Positions 1 to 13,743 are shown, counted from the first letter of the stretch. The stretch: 64,000 nt of DNA from Lantana camara (GCA_037501455.1 CM074857.1:110765501-110829500), one strand, 5' to 3'. Numbers and translations are program-made. The notes: a model not told the origin generated them from the letters alone.

Positions 1-105
1 AAGCCAAAAGATTCCCAATTTTTGTCATTCTGTTCACCTAAACGATTCCTACTTAATAGATTTAACAAGGGTCAGACTCAATAACCAAGAATGCAACAGG
101 CCATA

Positions 106-1434
106 TTAATTTCCCTGCCTCTTCAATCGCCCAGCAACAGCACGATGCACCATTTCACACTTTGCTTCATCCGGCAAGCTAATGAACAGATCCATGGCAA
201 AGGGGTTCATTGCAATCTCGTAAGCAGCTTCAAGTTGTTCGTACATTGGAATAGCCATAGGTAACTTACCTATGATCTCAAACAACTTTTGGCGGTTAAC
301 GGAATACTCCCGTTCTTGTGTTTCTTTGATTGCTACGGCAACCTCCTTGATAGATTCAGTGGCTCTAGTCCATAGTCCAGTAATCACATCAGCTATCTCT
401 GCAGCGCTCTCAGTCGGTTTTCTTTTACGAGATCCTACACCTGTTGGTGAATTCCCATTCTCAGACTGCACAGCTTCCTGATCATGACCAGCTTCTGGGC
501 TCTTCGCTGCATTATCTTCGACCTCTTCAAACAAGTCCACAATAGGAGGTTCAGGATGCTGGTTAAAGGCATGAAAGTTCATCGAACCATTGCACGTGTC
601 GCGATCTTTTCCATAGATTTCAATCCAAACTTCATAAAATGGAAAAGGTTTCTCCCGGACGTATGACAGTGAGGGGTGAGCCTAGAAAGATACAAATATA
701 CATCAACTATAATTACAAACTTTTAACCTCATAGCATAACAGTTAAATTAAATTTAAATGGTAGATTTAGTTACAAAATTTCAATCTCATTTCATAGACA
801 GTTAACTAACTGTATACTTACAACATTTCAAGCTCATAGCATAGACAGTTAACTAAAGTTTGTTGAAGATTTCTAGTCTCATAGCATACACAGTTAATCA
901 AATTAAGTTGCTATAGTTCGTTGAAAATTCTTAACCTCATATATATAAACAGTCATTTAAATTTAGTTGCAGAAATTTAATTTCTTAAAACAAACAGTAA
1001 ATTAAATTTAGTTATTATATTTAATATAGTACCTGCTGAAATACATCCCACACATGTGGTGTTGCCTCAACTGTCTTGGTGGTAGCATTCCAGTTGAACC
1101 CCGAGTTTGAAAGAACTTGGGTAACATCCCGATAAGGTTTCTTCCACGAACCGTACTTAGAGGAGATATGAGGCTCACCGCGTATGTCAGTGTTTGGCAT
1201 AGCAATTTTCATTTTCTGCTCCAACTGAATTAGAAAACCATTCCTGAACCCGTTCGGAGTTTTCCACCCTTGCGCCATAATCTCAGCAAAAGCACCAATC
1301 AACATCTTTTCCTCCAAGAGCGACCACAAACGATGTTTCTGCAAAACTTTCTGCAACAGGGGCGGCGCTGATGAAGCCGGCTGTCCATTAATGTGCGAAC
1401 CTTGCGATCCATATTGTGAGCTAAAGAAATCCAT
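106..1434 (-). CDS. Myb/SANT-like DNA-binding domain protein, two coding exons
   Basis: Predicted 325-residue nuclear protein. Coding exon 1 is 1434-1033 and exon 2 is 681-106. The intron (1032-682) has a donor after CAG (CAG|GTACTA) and a TTTCTAG acceptor, and joins the exons in phase 0. The frame stays open across the junction and reads into KPFPFYEVWIEIYGKDR, a stretch typical of the plant Myb_DNA-bind_3 (Myb/SANT-like) family. The trihelix-like domain runs from about residue 34 (tryptophan 37) to about 150. A basic KRK patch in exon 2 could be a nuclear signal. The C-terminal helix-rich tail (LEAAYEIAMNPFAMDLFISL) is also usual in this family. ATG 1434 was chosen because a polypyrimidine-AG acceptor lies 10 bases upstream, so upstream in-frame codons are probably intronic. 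Relatives include host genes and proteins that accompany PIF/Harbinger transposons; no Harbinger transposase is visible here. The DNA target is unknown. No break was seen. Confidence 0.85.
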
Positions 1435-1444
1435 CACGATCAGC

Positions 1445-2358
1445 CTGAAGCAAAACAAATTTAGACCATATCATACTTCAAGAATGAAAATTAATCTCAA
1501 GATCAATAGTAACAAGAAATGACTTGAACAAATTCCATTACATAAATTACCAAACATCAGGCCATAATAAAAAAATTGCAAGGTTCAACATACTAAGTCA
1601 AAATACCACAACAAACAAGTCCTAAAGGAAACCTTTTTGCTACAATCAGAACATTAAAACAGAATCTGCACTTAAACTACTTGATCACAAAAAAGTTCCA
1701 GAATGTTTTAAGTGCAGAAAATCACAACACTTTTCAGGGAAAACCGCCATTCCAAGCCATGTACATCTCTTTCTGGATCGATAACGAGCCTTGTCACATT
1801 CGGGAACCTTAACGGGGATATATGTACATTCCATTAGAGACACCACACATTACAAACATGAATTTTTGGTTGCATACTTAAACCAGATCACATATCATAT
1901 TTCAAGATAAAAACTGATATTTTAAATAAAAAGGACACCGAAATTCGCTGTAGGAATCTTCTACACATCACACAAGGGAAAAGTAATGATCTTTAATTTT
2001 AGCTTCCTCTTAAACATACATTTCATCACAAGATATTTAAAAACTATTTCCACATAGCAAAATAAATTTAAACATGGTTTACAAGTAGTAGCTCCAAAAT
2101 CTCATTAAAAAAAAAGCAGTATAATACCGTCTCCCGCAACTGAAGTCAGATTAAAACTCCTTGAAGAATCCAAATAGCTGCCCAATTCCTTCCAAGAAAA
2201 AATCTGTAGAATGTAAACGAAAATAATCATACAACCAGATCCATAACAAATAGAATTTACCGAAGTAGATATTTTTGGAACTTAAACAATGAAAACAACG
2301 AAATGAAATTGAAGAAAAACCCAAGGAGATCAATTCAAGAGTGTATTGGATACAATAC
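1445..2358 (-). other. Probable 5' leader intron of the Myb/SANT-like gene
   Basis: Reading the minus strand, a good donor (TTTTTTCAAG|GTATTG) lies at 2359/2358, and a strong acceptor (TTTGTTTTGCTTCAG) ends at 1445, just before the ATG. A further possible mini-exon with AG/GT borders is near 2,130-2,145. The span has no conserved coding sequence and is AT-rich. A TATA-like CTCTATATTAG lies near 2,415, consistent with a start of transcription around 2,385. This is inference from splice signals only. Confidence 0.35.
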
Positions 2359-2419
2359 CTTGAAAAAACCTAGATCTTGATTGTGTGTGGAGTGCTGAGC
2401 AGTTTCTCCTCTAATATAG

Positions 2420-3099
2420 AGGAAAAACGGAGGGAAGAAAAATTAGGGCAGAGAGCCAAAACAATCGAAAAAATTTTCGCAACCTCCAAAATTTTTCGTC
2501 CAAAGTGATTGAAGGGGGGAAATCTTGGAGCTAAAAACTGAGCCATGTGAAAACAAGCCAGAAATCTCCATTTGAAACAAACCTTGTAGCAAAAAATACC
2601 ATCCTTTCACAAAGAAGAAACAAATCTCTATCCCAGGAGCAGACAGATAATTCGAACCAGAAGAGGTAATCCTCGAACAGCGAAAATGACTTTCAATGGC
2701 AAAAATCGTAAATTAAGCAAAAAAGGGGATACAATGGTAATTTTGTACGTCAAAAAGGATGATGGTTTATTTAAAACCTGAAAATTGAATGGGCTACCAT
2801 ACCAACCCATAAGGGATCACATGGATGGGCTCAGCGGTTTAGGCCGAGCTTTAAGACAACAACAGTAAACAATCAAAACTGCCATTTTATTTAGGTTGCA
2901 AGCCGTTAAATGGGCTTGTAAACGAGCCCTAAACACTAAAGCACAAACAATCCATGCAAGCATGTAATCCATTCAGTTTACAAGAATTCACAACAACAAT
3001 AAATCTTAAGTTATAAAAATTAAATCAATTAGCCACGTTATTACAATCAAAGCAGCATCAAACATTACACGTCGTCACACATATCAAGTAAAATAAAAC
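2420..3099. other. Intergenic sequence, no gene seen
   Basis: AT-rich sequence upstream of the Myb/SANT-like gene. Short reading frames here show no family features. No terminal inverted repeats, LTR ends or RNA gene were recognised. It may hold the promoter of the minus-strand gene. Confidence 0.5.
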
Positions 3100-4574
3100 A
3101 TAATTACTTATGAAATGCATATGTGCAAATGCCATGAATGCTCAGTGTACCGTTCACCGTAGTAGTGGAGTCGAGGTTGAGAATTTCTTCAACTTGAAAG
3201 GATAATCAAATCCTTAACTGGCCATAGTTCCAACTTCCCGTTCAAATTTGCATTCTTTGGTATTTTCTTCGAATCAACGGGTTGCAAAAGGGTCTTGAAC
3301 CGTCTCACTTGCTTCTCGCAGTAAAGTGATCCGTGGAGTCTCTTGAAATCCCGATAAAATCCTCAATAATTGGGAATTGCTATATCTTCCAACGGTGGAA
3401 TCTCTCAGAGTAATCATGTAGAGATAAGCGGAGAATCTTCAAACAATCCTGCTTCACATACCGTCGTTTAAATGATGTCCCCCATCCTTAATATTTGGTG
3501 AAGTTGGCCCTCAATGACATCATCATCAAAATTCTGTAGTTTATATAGTTTATCCTTTTCCTTTCGTACAGGTATAGGTGCCCTCGTTGGTGTCTTTACA
3601 ATAACCTGACCTCCACCTTAGAATCTCTGAATGGTACAAGTGTCTCGACTTCTTCATTGCTACCTCATGTTATCCAGAGTTAGAAATTTTGAGGTCTTTA
3701 TAAAGCATGTTACTCCTGAGCACCTCCAAGTATGTAGAGTATATATATATATTCTGAAGGCACCTTGATAGTTAAAAGATCTCTTGTCTCCCCCATATAC
3801 AATTATCTTCCTTTTATCCACCCTATACCCTGACTGTGTTAGCTCGATCATACATCATCTGGTCAATCCCTGTTCGAATTCCAATGTTGCTTCGACAAAG
3901 ACAGCACTTAGTGGATCAGGTAGGGGAACACCTAAATTACAACCACGAAGCTAAAGCATGTGTGGTTAGGGATGTGAATGGCATACACGCATTAATCAGC
4001 AAGGAAGACAATCAAGCACGTAAAGAAAATGTTCGAAATCATTATAATTTAATCCAATGCATGATGCACGTGCTATGAATGCATGATACCTGTTTCCATA
4101 ATATTAGCATCTAGCTATTGTCGAATTCTTTCAGAAATCCATTTGTCCCTTATTCAAGTAATCAGGGCATGGTAGTTTTGAATCTTCTGTCATCAATTTG
4201 TAGAAGCGGGAAGTGTTGTCACGATCAATTACACTTTTGTCATCGAGCCAACGCCCTGCAATTCACAAATTAGACAAATATCTATGCATGTGGGTTAGTA
4301 CGTGGGTATGTCAAGTAATGAAAGCAATTAAGAGCACCTAATTAATGCAGATGCAACACGTAATTTACTAAAATTTAAAGCATAACAATGATAATTTTGC
4401 AAAAATCGTAATCATAGTGTGCACACAATCACATAAGCTCAGACAAATTCATGCAGAGAAGTCAAAATTTCACATCAGACGAATGCAATGCACAAGTATT
4501 CCTATGCCGTACGACCTAAACTGACACGACACGACTCCAGAGCACCGGTTCTGAACCTGGTAGCTCTGATACCA
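3100..4574 (-). mobile_element. Degraded interior of a Ty3/gypsy A-type element, with primer-binding site
   Basis: The clearest mark is the primer-binding site at about 4557-4574, which on the minus strand reads TGGTATCAGAGCTACC, the complement of the 3' end of plant initiator-methionine tRNA. It sits 7 bases inside the LTR that follows, so the element runs leftward. The rest has no long frame. A short block near 3,140-3,165 (TGTACCGTTCACCG) recurs near 61,830-61,845 in another element's interior. The left limit, any PPT and the second LTR are not found, so the element is truncated or decayed. Domain content could not be assigned. Confidence 0.5.
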
Positions 4575-4581
4575 CTAAAGA

Positions 4582-7500
4582 TGTAGCACCCCAAGCGGTG
4601 GGGCACCACACCCCCGCACTATGACCCGACACGTGTACGAAATGGAAAGTCCATACACGCACCAAGTCACAACGAACGGGTGACAAAGAAAAAAAAACCA
4701 ACTTAAGCTAGGCGGTACCTAAACCCTGTACAAGTAAAATATGCAAAACCTGAATACGGAAGCGATGCAAAATACAAACTATCAAAAACTTTAATCAACA
4801 ATCATAATTTATGTATTCCAGAAAGTAAATCAACATCAATTAAACGGGGTTCAACTAATCAAATAATCCTGTCCTAACCTGACCCGAATAATCATACAAC
4901 GAAAAACGGGTTCAACTAATTCCACAAATCTGTCCTAACCTGTCCCAAATTTCATACATCCAAATAATAAGTACCAACCTGCATAATATATATATCATAT
5001 ACATAGTTTCCTACACAAATCAAATCAAAGTACTTAACAAATCAAATAGACCGACACAGACTCGACAGACCCGACTCAAAGCCGCCTAGCTCGAACTCCA
5101 ACAACCTGCACCTGCAAACTAAAAACATAGGTGGGGCGAGGATCAGCCCACTGACTAAGTGAGGGGGCTGAACACACACTATACATAATAAGAAGCAGAG
5201 CACGTATCAAAAGAAAGATTATGAACCTGGAGTAGGGTTTTGCATACCAAAACCATTTTCAAATCAAACTTATACATATCTTATCTTATTCAAACCAAAA
5301 CATACTGGGCTTAGTCGTATCATATCAAAAGAGAAAGCTCCTATCCCGTTTCATAATCATCATAACAGATCATATTCATATACCCATCGAGTACGGGTCT
5401 CCCACCTTACTTCCATATCGTATCATACGTATCATAAAGGGAAACAAACAAATATCATAAACAATCCAACCCCAACACCATGTAGTTCGGGGAGCAAACC
5501 CTCACTACTCATACCAATAAAAATACACTCGGGGTAGCTAACCCACACTGTGTCTTCCCCGGCTATCCACTGAGGGCTCAAAGCACCACGCATCCTCAAC
5601 CTCCCAGAGTCGCGCGTAAGTACTTCAAATGGAGACCATGCACAGGCTTAACTCGACGACCCTTGCCATCCCGGGCGTCCTTACCCACGTCTCCGGGGCC
5701 CAACAAATCAGAACATATCAGATCATAACTCGCTACATATCATACTTATCAAATCATAAACATAACTTACGTACCTTATCAGACATACCATACCTTACAA
5801 CTTAGCATATGCTATAAACGTACCTCTCCGTGCCATCCTAATCCGCAACTGGTATGAAGACACACGGTTTGGAGCATAGCCTCGTTGCAAAACATTTCAA
5901 GCTTACATATGCTCGTACATATACAGTTCGAAAACCTTTAAGCGTATGACAAAATCATAAACGTATCGTATAAACACATATCTATTATATAAATATAATA
6001 GAATAGTCGCATGCAGGCTTGAAAACGAGCACAGAGGGTTATAGGTCGCTTTAACTAAAATAAAATCCTAAAACCTCACCTTACACCGACGAGAACGGAA
6101 AACACGAGCCAAGAAGTCCCACTGGAACCCAAACAACTGACAGACACTCCCTGGAAAAACCCCGATCGACTGAACACACAGAACACAAGACTCAGACTCA
6201 AATCACAACCACAAAGATGCATGACCAAGCTCACGAATACAAATGATGCGACATATAGTTCAAATTTATCCAAATTAAGTCATTCATGTCAAATCACAAT
6301 CATTTCACACATTAGAAGATGCATAACTTATAAAATTCATATCATCAGGTAGGAAATTATAAATCGAGACATAATAATTTAATCTTATCATACTCCAAGT
6401 CTCGCGAAGTTAAAACATTGATCATATAGCAAATTTGATAATTAAATACATAATGCATAATGTTTAATATTCCAACAAATAACATACTTGATCGATTCAT
6501 TCAAAATTAAATATAACATATCATTTCATAATTTATTTCTCAAGTTTCATATAATCTCATTATCAAATTAGTTTTCAAATATTACACTAACACCCCTTAA
6601 ATAAAATATTCTCAAGCAAGTAGGCATAAAACGAGATAATTAAATTCAATAAATTAGAAATCAAGTTTCTCATGAATCATAACATATTTTCAAATATCAT
6701 ACAACTCATACTTTCAATTTCAACGTACATAGATGATCGAATTACAATTTAAATCACTTAACGAAAAATAAATACAACTTAAAAAATTCATATAAAATCA
6801 TCCGGACATCCGATTGACGAACGAAAAGTGGCATTGGACTCACCACGATGAAAGGAACCCGCTGACCGAAAGTCACCGGAAAGCCGCCACCGGAGCTGGC
6901 TGAACAGCCACCGGAACACCGCCTCCGACGGTCGGAAAAATCCCCGGAAGGACAGAAATGTGCGCCTCGTCCTGCTTGACAAAAGCCTTCAACAAGATTT
7001 AGAAAAAGCCAAACACACCGGATTTCGTTGACGAAAAACCGAACTAAATCCCAACGACGAAAACTGAAATTAAATGCAAATCGTAAAACGAAAATAAAAT
7101 CCGAACATACCGTTGGAAAGCCCATAACGAGGCCTTCGAAAGCCCCTAGCCAAATGCCGAAAAAAGTCGCCAGAAAAATCGACGCCGGTTCACAGCCGGT
7201 CCGCCACAGGTCCGCCGCCAACGGCCGTTTCTTGAGTCGGGGCCAACGCCATCAGCTATGTTCATCATTCTAAGCAACTTTCGTGAAGGAGCCACCACCA
7301 AAATCGGCCGAAAAAAGGTCCCAAACTGCCGCCGAAAGTCTGCCGCTGCGTCACTCGCCGGTTCAGCCACCTTCGGCCTTCCTTGGCCCAAAATGACACC
7401 GAAAATGGAATCAGGGGGCAGGAAAAGATAAGGAACTGGCCCCTCTCGCCGAAAAGGATCGTCGGAACGCAGCGGAGCGAGGTGCTACAGTACATGCGCC

Positions 7501-8207
7501 ACTGCCGCCGGTCTTCAGTAGGCGCGTGCGCCACCGTCCGGCCACCGCTGGCCACGCCGCTGGAACAGGAGCTGCCCCGGGAGGTTATCTAACAAGGGCT
7601 GGGGCGCGTGTCTGAGAAAAACCACCGGAGACCGCCGCGAAGTGGTGCGTGTGAATCCCGCCGCCTGTACCTTGCCGTAGTGCCACCACCGCTGGGTTTC
7701 AGGACCCGATTCTTGTACCAACATGTTGGGCTCGTCGAGTTGATCAATTTCCACTACTCAAACGTCGAATTCCACCGAGAAACGAGCGAGCACGGACATG
7801 TGTGTGTTTTTACACCTCCACTATGTGAATAGTGCTGGATCGCAGGAGGAAGACTACTGAGGCTGGAGCTGAAGTTTTGGCACACAAGACGAGGATCCGG
7901 GGTATATATCTCGGGTCCTCGTACGCAAAAATGGTCGGAAGAACGGGCTAACGAAGTCAGAATGGGGCAAACTTAGAGTCTACGGACTCGACTCGATGCC
8001 CCGAAAGCAAAGAAGGGGTAAAAAAGGTCAAACTCTCAATCGAACAAGAAATGACCGAATAACCTCTAAAAAAGAAAATTGCAAACAAGCCCCTAAACTC
8101 TTAAAGACTTCAAAATAGGGCCACGCAAAGTACAAAATCACATAATTAAACACGCAAGGAAGTTGAAACGTGGCGTACCTTATAAGTTAAACGAACGGGA
8201 TGTTACA
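4582..8207 (-). mobile_element. Long terminal repeat of a Ty3/gypsy element (A-type), 5' LTR
   Basis: A 3.6-kb LTR bounded, on the minus strand, by TGTAACATCCCG at 8207 and GGTGCTACA at 4582. Its first 150 bases align by eye with the start of the plus-strand solo LTR at 57,368, and further blocks match throughout. Because the iMet primer site follows its left end, this is the 5' LTR of a minus-strand element. LTRs above 3 kb with an iMet primer are common in Tekay/Del-type chromoviruses; that lineage is an inference, since no chromodomain is visible. Open frames inside (for example 7221-6754) are LTR sequence, not host genes. The right end abuts the middle of a B-type LTR, suggesting this element inserted into it. 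Confidence 0.75.
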
Positions 8208-10109
8208 CAAGTGACACAAAAGGAATGACAAGAGGTAACACTTAGAGCGTATAGTTTTTACTCGTATACATAAGTCAAAATCACATGAATGACAAATAAA
8301 GCAAACACACAACACACGTTAAATAAACACCTAATAAATCAAATTATATCATAACACAAGCATATACGAGTTTAAAATACATAGAGAATGCAATAGGTAC
8401 AAAGAAACATCACACATAACACTTAAACAGTTATGCATTTAAAGTCACGTTTACACCTTGTAAATAATATCATAAAATTAAAAAAAATATCACAACACAT
8501 TATATTACAACTTAATAACATGTTGGGATCATAATTGGGGTAGGAAGAATTAATAAAAAGCAAAATGAAATAAGAAAATTTCATGCAAATCACAAACATA
8601 GGGCTGTCATGGGGGAGGCAAATTCATGCATTAATCTTGTCACTCCCGTGCCTCACCACAGGCACAAAGGGGCCAAGAGACACGGGGGTGACAACAACCA
8701 AGGGTAAGGAGGGATACGGGGGTAAGCTGGTGCAAACCCTCACCCCCAAAGAAAGCTTGGAGATTGCGGGGGTGACCTCCCATACGCACAAGCACCCACA
8801 TGGGGGTGTCTCCAACTATTGCAGCTTCATCTCCAGGTTGCTATCTACTACAATTTCTTCAAGGCAATCGCATGACAATAGCAAGAAGTAGGGCAGAAAG
8901 TATGCAAGTGATTCCAGGCCAAAACATAACAAAAACCATGCAAAAAGTTCATAAAATCAGCCATACATGCACGTAGCAACATGAAGCAAGTTGTTGAGTT
9001 CATTTCTTGTCCCATACATGCCATATACTATTCACATTCTCAAGATTCAACAATGGTGGATCTTCACACACTTAACCTCCATAAAATTCAAGACCAAAGT
9101 TGCAACAAGGAAGCTTAAGGGGTCACAAAACATGTCTTGGATCAAAGAATAGAGCATAGATGAGCAAGTTCTTCAAGTTTTTACAAGACCCACCACTATT
9201 CACAGCATATCCAATCTACCAATCAAACCATGCCTAAAACAAGATATGTATGGCTTAAAAGATGCATAAGAATGAGGAGAATCCGAAAATAAACTTATCT
9301 TCAATAGATGGTTGAGTTTGAGGGAGACTTGAGCTAAAAAATGGGGAAGAGATGGTGTTGCCCTTGTTTGATCTCCTTTCCTTTCTTGTTTTGATGTTTA
9401 GTTCGAAATGGGAGAGAGATATATGTAAGGTATTATTTGGTAGAATATGGGTCCAAGAATGGGTCAAATAGGAGCTCAAACGGGTCAAATACGGCTAAAA
9501 CGGTTAGGGTAGGGAATCCGGTACAATCGTCTTAGTTCGATGAAGTTTCGGAAGTCCAAACGGGCTTAGAAAATAATGAGGCTTATTTCGTTGGATCGGA
9601 ATCATTGATACGAGTCCAACGGTAGTGTTAGAATTCGAATTCGAATTCCCAAGCTCAAGTTATGCCGATCGGAACCCAAGGTATCCTAAATGCTCTTTAG
9701 GCCATCAAGTCCCAATTTCACCAAAATGGTCCAAGACCACGTCAAACAAGTTCAAAAACGTATAATAAGCATATAAACGAGTTCATAAAACATATATGTA
9801 TCAAATATATCACATATCCTCAAAGTTTGAAAACAAGTTCGGAGTCAAACGGATCAAAAACGGAGTCTAGAGCAATTAGGGTAAAAATTCACTACTAGAA
9901 AAACAGTTTGTTATGACGCTCTAATATGACGCTTTTGAAAAGGTGTCATAACAGACAACCTATTGTGACGCTTTTTGTAAATCCATTAAATTAGATCTAA
10001 TTTTTATTTATTATTATATTATCTACCAACTAAATTAATAATAATGAGACATTTTTTTAAAAAACGTCACAATATAATAGATTTGTCATGATGCTCTATG
10101 ATGCACGTA

Positions 10110-10260
10110 CACTTCTAAAAAAATCATTTTGCCGTGTCGTGTCATGTCGGACACTCGTATCCGACACCATGTCCGACACTCCTCACGTGGGAATTCAAGA
10201 AAAAATCTGTGTCGCCGTATCCGTGTCGCCGTGTCCGTATCCGTGCATCATAGGTGACGC
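10110..10260. repeat. GC-rich CGTGTCCGACAC block in CACTA 1
   Basis: Between two groups of GACGCTT sub-terminal repeats lies about 130 bases rich in CGTGTC, GTCCGACAC and CGTATCCGTG, in direct and inverted form. Composition differs sharply from the AT-rich surroundings. It ends GTGCATCATAGGTGACGC, where the sub-terminal repeats resume. It may be an insertion or captured fragment. No protein frame is recognised. Confidence 0.45.
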
Positions 10261-12866
10261 TTTAATATATAAGCGTCTCAATATAGTATATATTTTATAA
10301 AATATCATTGTTCTTTAATTTTATTAGAAAAGGCTAGCTTTTGGGCGGTAACTTTTGGCTGGGTTGGAACGAAAAAAATGAGAAAAATATTTCTTGGACC
10401 AAAAAAAAAATAGGGGGACTTATCGGCAAGCACATTTGCAATTTATCAAACAAAGAAAATTGAGACATCGCAGGTGAGAGACAGCAATTACTCTGAAATT
10501 GAACAACTCAACGAAATTCAAAGAAATCGAGGCATCGGAGGTTCCACCGCTCCAGAGCTCCGCCGTTGTATCGCTACTTCGCCGCTGCGTCGCTGCACTA
10601 GGGTATTCTTTTAACGTTTCAGGTCAGCGGAATCCAACGCCTTTCTTCGATTCTACCAAAAAATGGAGTCTTTTTCCGGCGAGCTATTCTCCCTCTCGTA
10701 TTGGGATTACTTAACGTTTCTTTTCCTCCGTCCCTTTCTCGTTGTTCTATTTACCTTCTCCTTGCTCGTTTTAGGTCAGCTTTTTCGTTTATACGGATGC
10801 ATATTGTATATAAATTGTTGGGGTATATGATTGCTGTGTTTCTGTGGAATATGATGAATTTCTTTGAGTTTGTTGATGTGGGTTTGTTGGAATCTGCCTT
10901 CCGTGCCTCGTTCTTTGTTTGGGCTGTTGAAATTGGGTTTAAATTTGTGACCTTTTTATCGTGTTTTGTAAAATTCGAGCTTCTTAATCTGGGTTGCTGA
11001 GCTCTTTCCTGATTGATGGGTTTTGTGTGACTTGGCTTAATCTTTCGAATATATAGATCTTGATATGCTGCAATTAGGACTTTTCTGAACTTTATTTCAT
11101 CTGGGGTTCGTGAAATTTTGCTTAAAATTTTGTTCTTCTGTGTGTTGTTTGGTTTCGAGACCACCAGCGGCCTGGCCTTGCCAACCCTTCTCTTTTTCTC
11201 TTTTCCAGGCCATTGGCAGAAGCTGGAAAATCTGAAGTTGATGGAAAGCTGAATCTATTTTCGATTTTTCGAGCCTGTTGAATTTCTATTTTGAAGTCGA
11301 TGGAAAGCTGAATCTGTGAGTCTCTGAGTACCTTTTCTTTTTTGGGTCAAATTGAGAATTCTCTTTCTCTTGTGCAAGATAATTTGCCTGTAAATATTTG
11401 AAGTTAGTTTTATCTGCAATTTTGATTTTAGAATTGATCTTTTTGTTTCTTCGATTAATTTTCTCTTTTTCAATTTTAGGAATGAAGTTGAGTTCCTGTA
11501 TTTGTTAGTTCCCCCAACAAAACTAGAATCTTGCATTTTATTTTTCATAAGTTGACCAGAAGCAATTCTTTTGGGTATTAATTTCCTTTGTCAAAATAAT
11601 TTGGGTATTTATTTTATTACAGGTTCTGACAACCAGGACAACTAGGAGTTCTGAGATTTTTCGGAAAATGTCTTGTTTAAGGTGTTAAAAGGATTCATTC
11701 ATTTAGATAAGTGGTAATTTCCAAACCTTTGGGCTAAATGATATTATTTTATATTTGGTGAATTCGGCCTTTATGGCCTTATCATTTAATTTGTTTTCCT
11801 CTTTCTACTACTTATGAAATTTTGTTTGGGTTGATTTGTTAGCTTATGCAGATTGCGGCAAAGATGGAGAACGTGTATCTTATGTGTCAATGAAATGAAT
11901 TCTAAGTTGATGGGTGGGTTTTAATTTCTTTTTATGGTTATTCTCTAATATATGAATTCTATATTAACTCTTGGACATTGATGTTCAGAATTTGTGGACA
12001 CTGCTTAGTGATTGAGGAGGTACTTAGTTCGAAGGTTTGCCATACGGATCAACATTCTTTGCTCCTTCTGGACTATAAGAGAATGATTTATAATCAGGTT
12101 AGTTATGTTAATATCAGTATGGCCAATGAGTATTGCGTTAATATATTTGTGGATTATATTTATGGCTTCTATGATAATGCATCTGATCTTAGAATTTGGT
12201 CAAGGGATATGGTTTTTTGTATACAGAGTTTCCTATTCTTGAAGTTAACAATATAGTTCTATAGATGTAAAAATTGTTTCTTGATGTAAAGAACAAAATA
12301 GGTTTGTAGCCACACGATTTGGTCAGATTTTAGGGAGGTGAAGATCTTGTTGTAAAGGAACTTCTTGATTCCCTTGGTGAAGTTATAGGAAAACGGTTAT
12401 GGTATGCTTTGGTAAATTCAAATTCTGTTAAAGTAGTAAGATTCTTGAAGCTTACATATGCATTGATTGTAAATGAAGTGGTTCTAGTTGTTGAGTTGTT
12501 GGGGTTTATAAGGCATCCGAATTTGGCTCTTTTAATTACATTTTATGCAGTTTCAAGAGGTGCCAAGAGGAGAGTTGCTCATGGTATCAGGACTACTCTA
12601 TGCAAATGCTTATCTTTGCAAATTTCTTGAGACAAGTAGTTGAAAAGGACTACTTTTTTTTATTGTTTTTTTTTTTTATCTTTTTGTTAATCTGAGATCT
12701 TTTATTATTTGGATTTTTAAAAATTATGGATTTACCAGAAGGGTTATAGTGCTTTAATTCTTAAATTTTGAGAAATTTTGATTGATTTGTGGTGTTTGTT
12801 ATAATAATGGTATGTATGTGAGACATTTTCAGAAATGCTGGTTTTAGATTGCAAATTAGATACGTT

Positions 12867-12989
12867 TTGGTAAATGCTAAGTAGAAAACATAAGTTGTTG
12901 TAGCCTTAACCCAATTATTTCAGATATATTTAAGAAATTTATAATATAGTTCAAGATAATTTTATATGTTAGGATTTTGATGGTGTTAT
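12867..12989 (+). repeat. 123-bp exact direct repeat, copy 1
   Basis: Begins TTGGTAAATGCTAAGTAG and ends TTTTGATGGTGTTAT. The same 123 bases recur at 13,744-13,866 with no difference that I can see. The copies start 877 bases apart, inside CACTA 1. Confidence 0.9.
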
Positions 12990-13743
12990 AATATAGTCGA
13001 TGATTTCTATCTTAAATAGTTAACTTGGATAAAGTTGGAAGCTTGTGTTCGATAATTGATGTTTGGAAGCAAGAAGTAGAGAAAAACGTCTGTTTAAATC
13101 TGTTAGTGGATACAAAGGTTTGGGATGAGTAGAGAACAACATAATGCTATAGACTAAGAATATTTGATCAACATACAAAGTACTTGGTTCCAACTGACTT
13201 TATTGTTTTCTTTCTGTTTCTGTGTTTTAAAGAGGATGTTTTTGCTTTCTCAACTATCTTTCGGGACTCAAACCGTGTGATTGAGCGAGCATACTGTATG
13301 AACTCATAATAAATGTGTTCCATGTTATTTTTAAATGGCTATAGAACTTTTTCTTACATAATTACTTTATTAATTGCAGTACTAAGGATGAGTTCTCACT
13401 TGATTTTCAGATAAAGAAGAAGTTAGGAATGTCATAGAATATAGTGTTTGCTATGGATGGCTTGAGGAAATAGAGATCCCAAAGGAGTCAGAAATAGATG
13501 GAATTGAATATATGGGCCCACAAATAGTCAACTGATCAGCTTCTCACCTTTCTTATCCTTTGTAGCTATACCATTGCACCTTGTTCAGCCACTAATGTAA
13601 TCTTCTCTCTCTCTCTCTTTCCCCTCTACAAACTTCCCCTTCCGGAATTGCTAGTTTCCACTTTGTTCTCTTCTCTCTTCTTGTATATATGGCCCTTTGT
13701 AAAATGAAAAGAACGATGTAGTTAAATGCATGTTGACAGCCAC

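Noticed and set aside
11978..12630. Frames of 92 and 73 codons inside CACTA 1, considered as captured genes
   Set aside because: No recognisable motifs, no supporting splice structure and AT-rich composition; at the level expected by chance.
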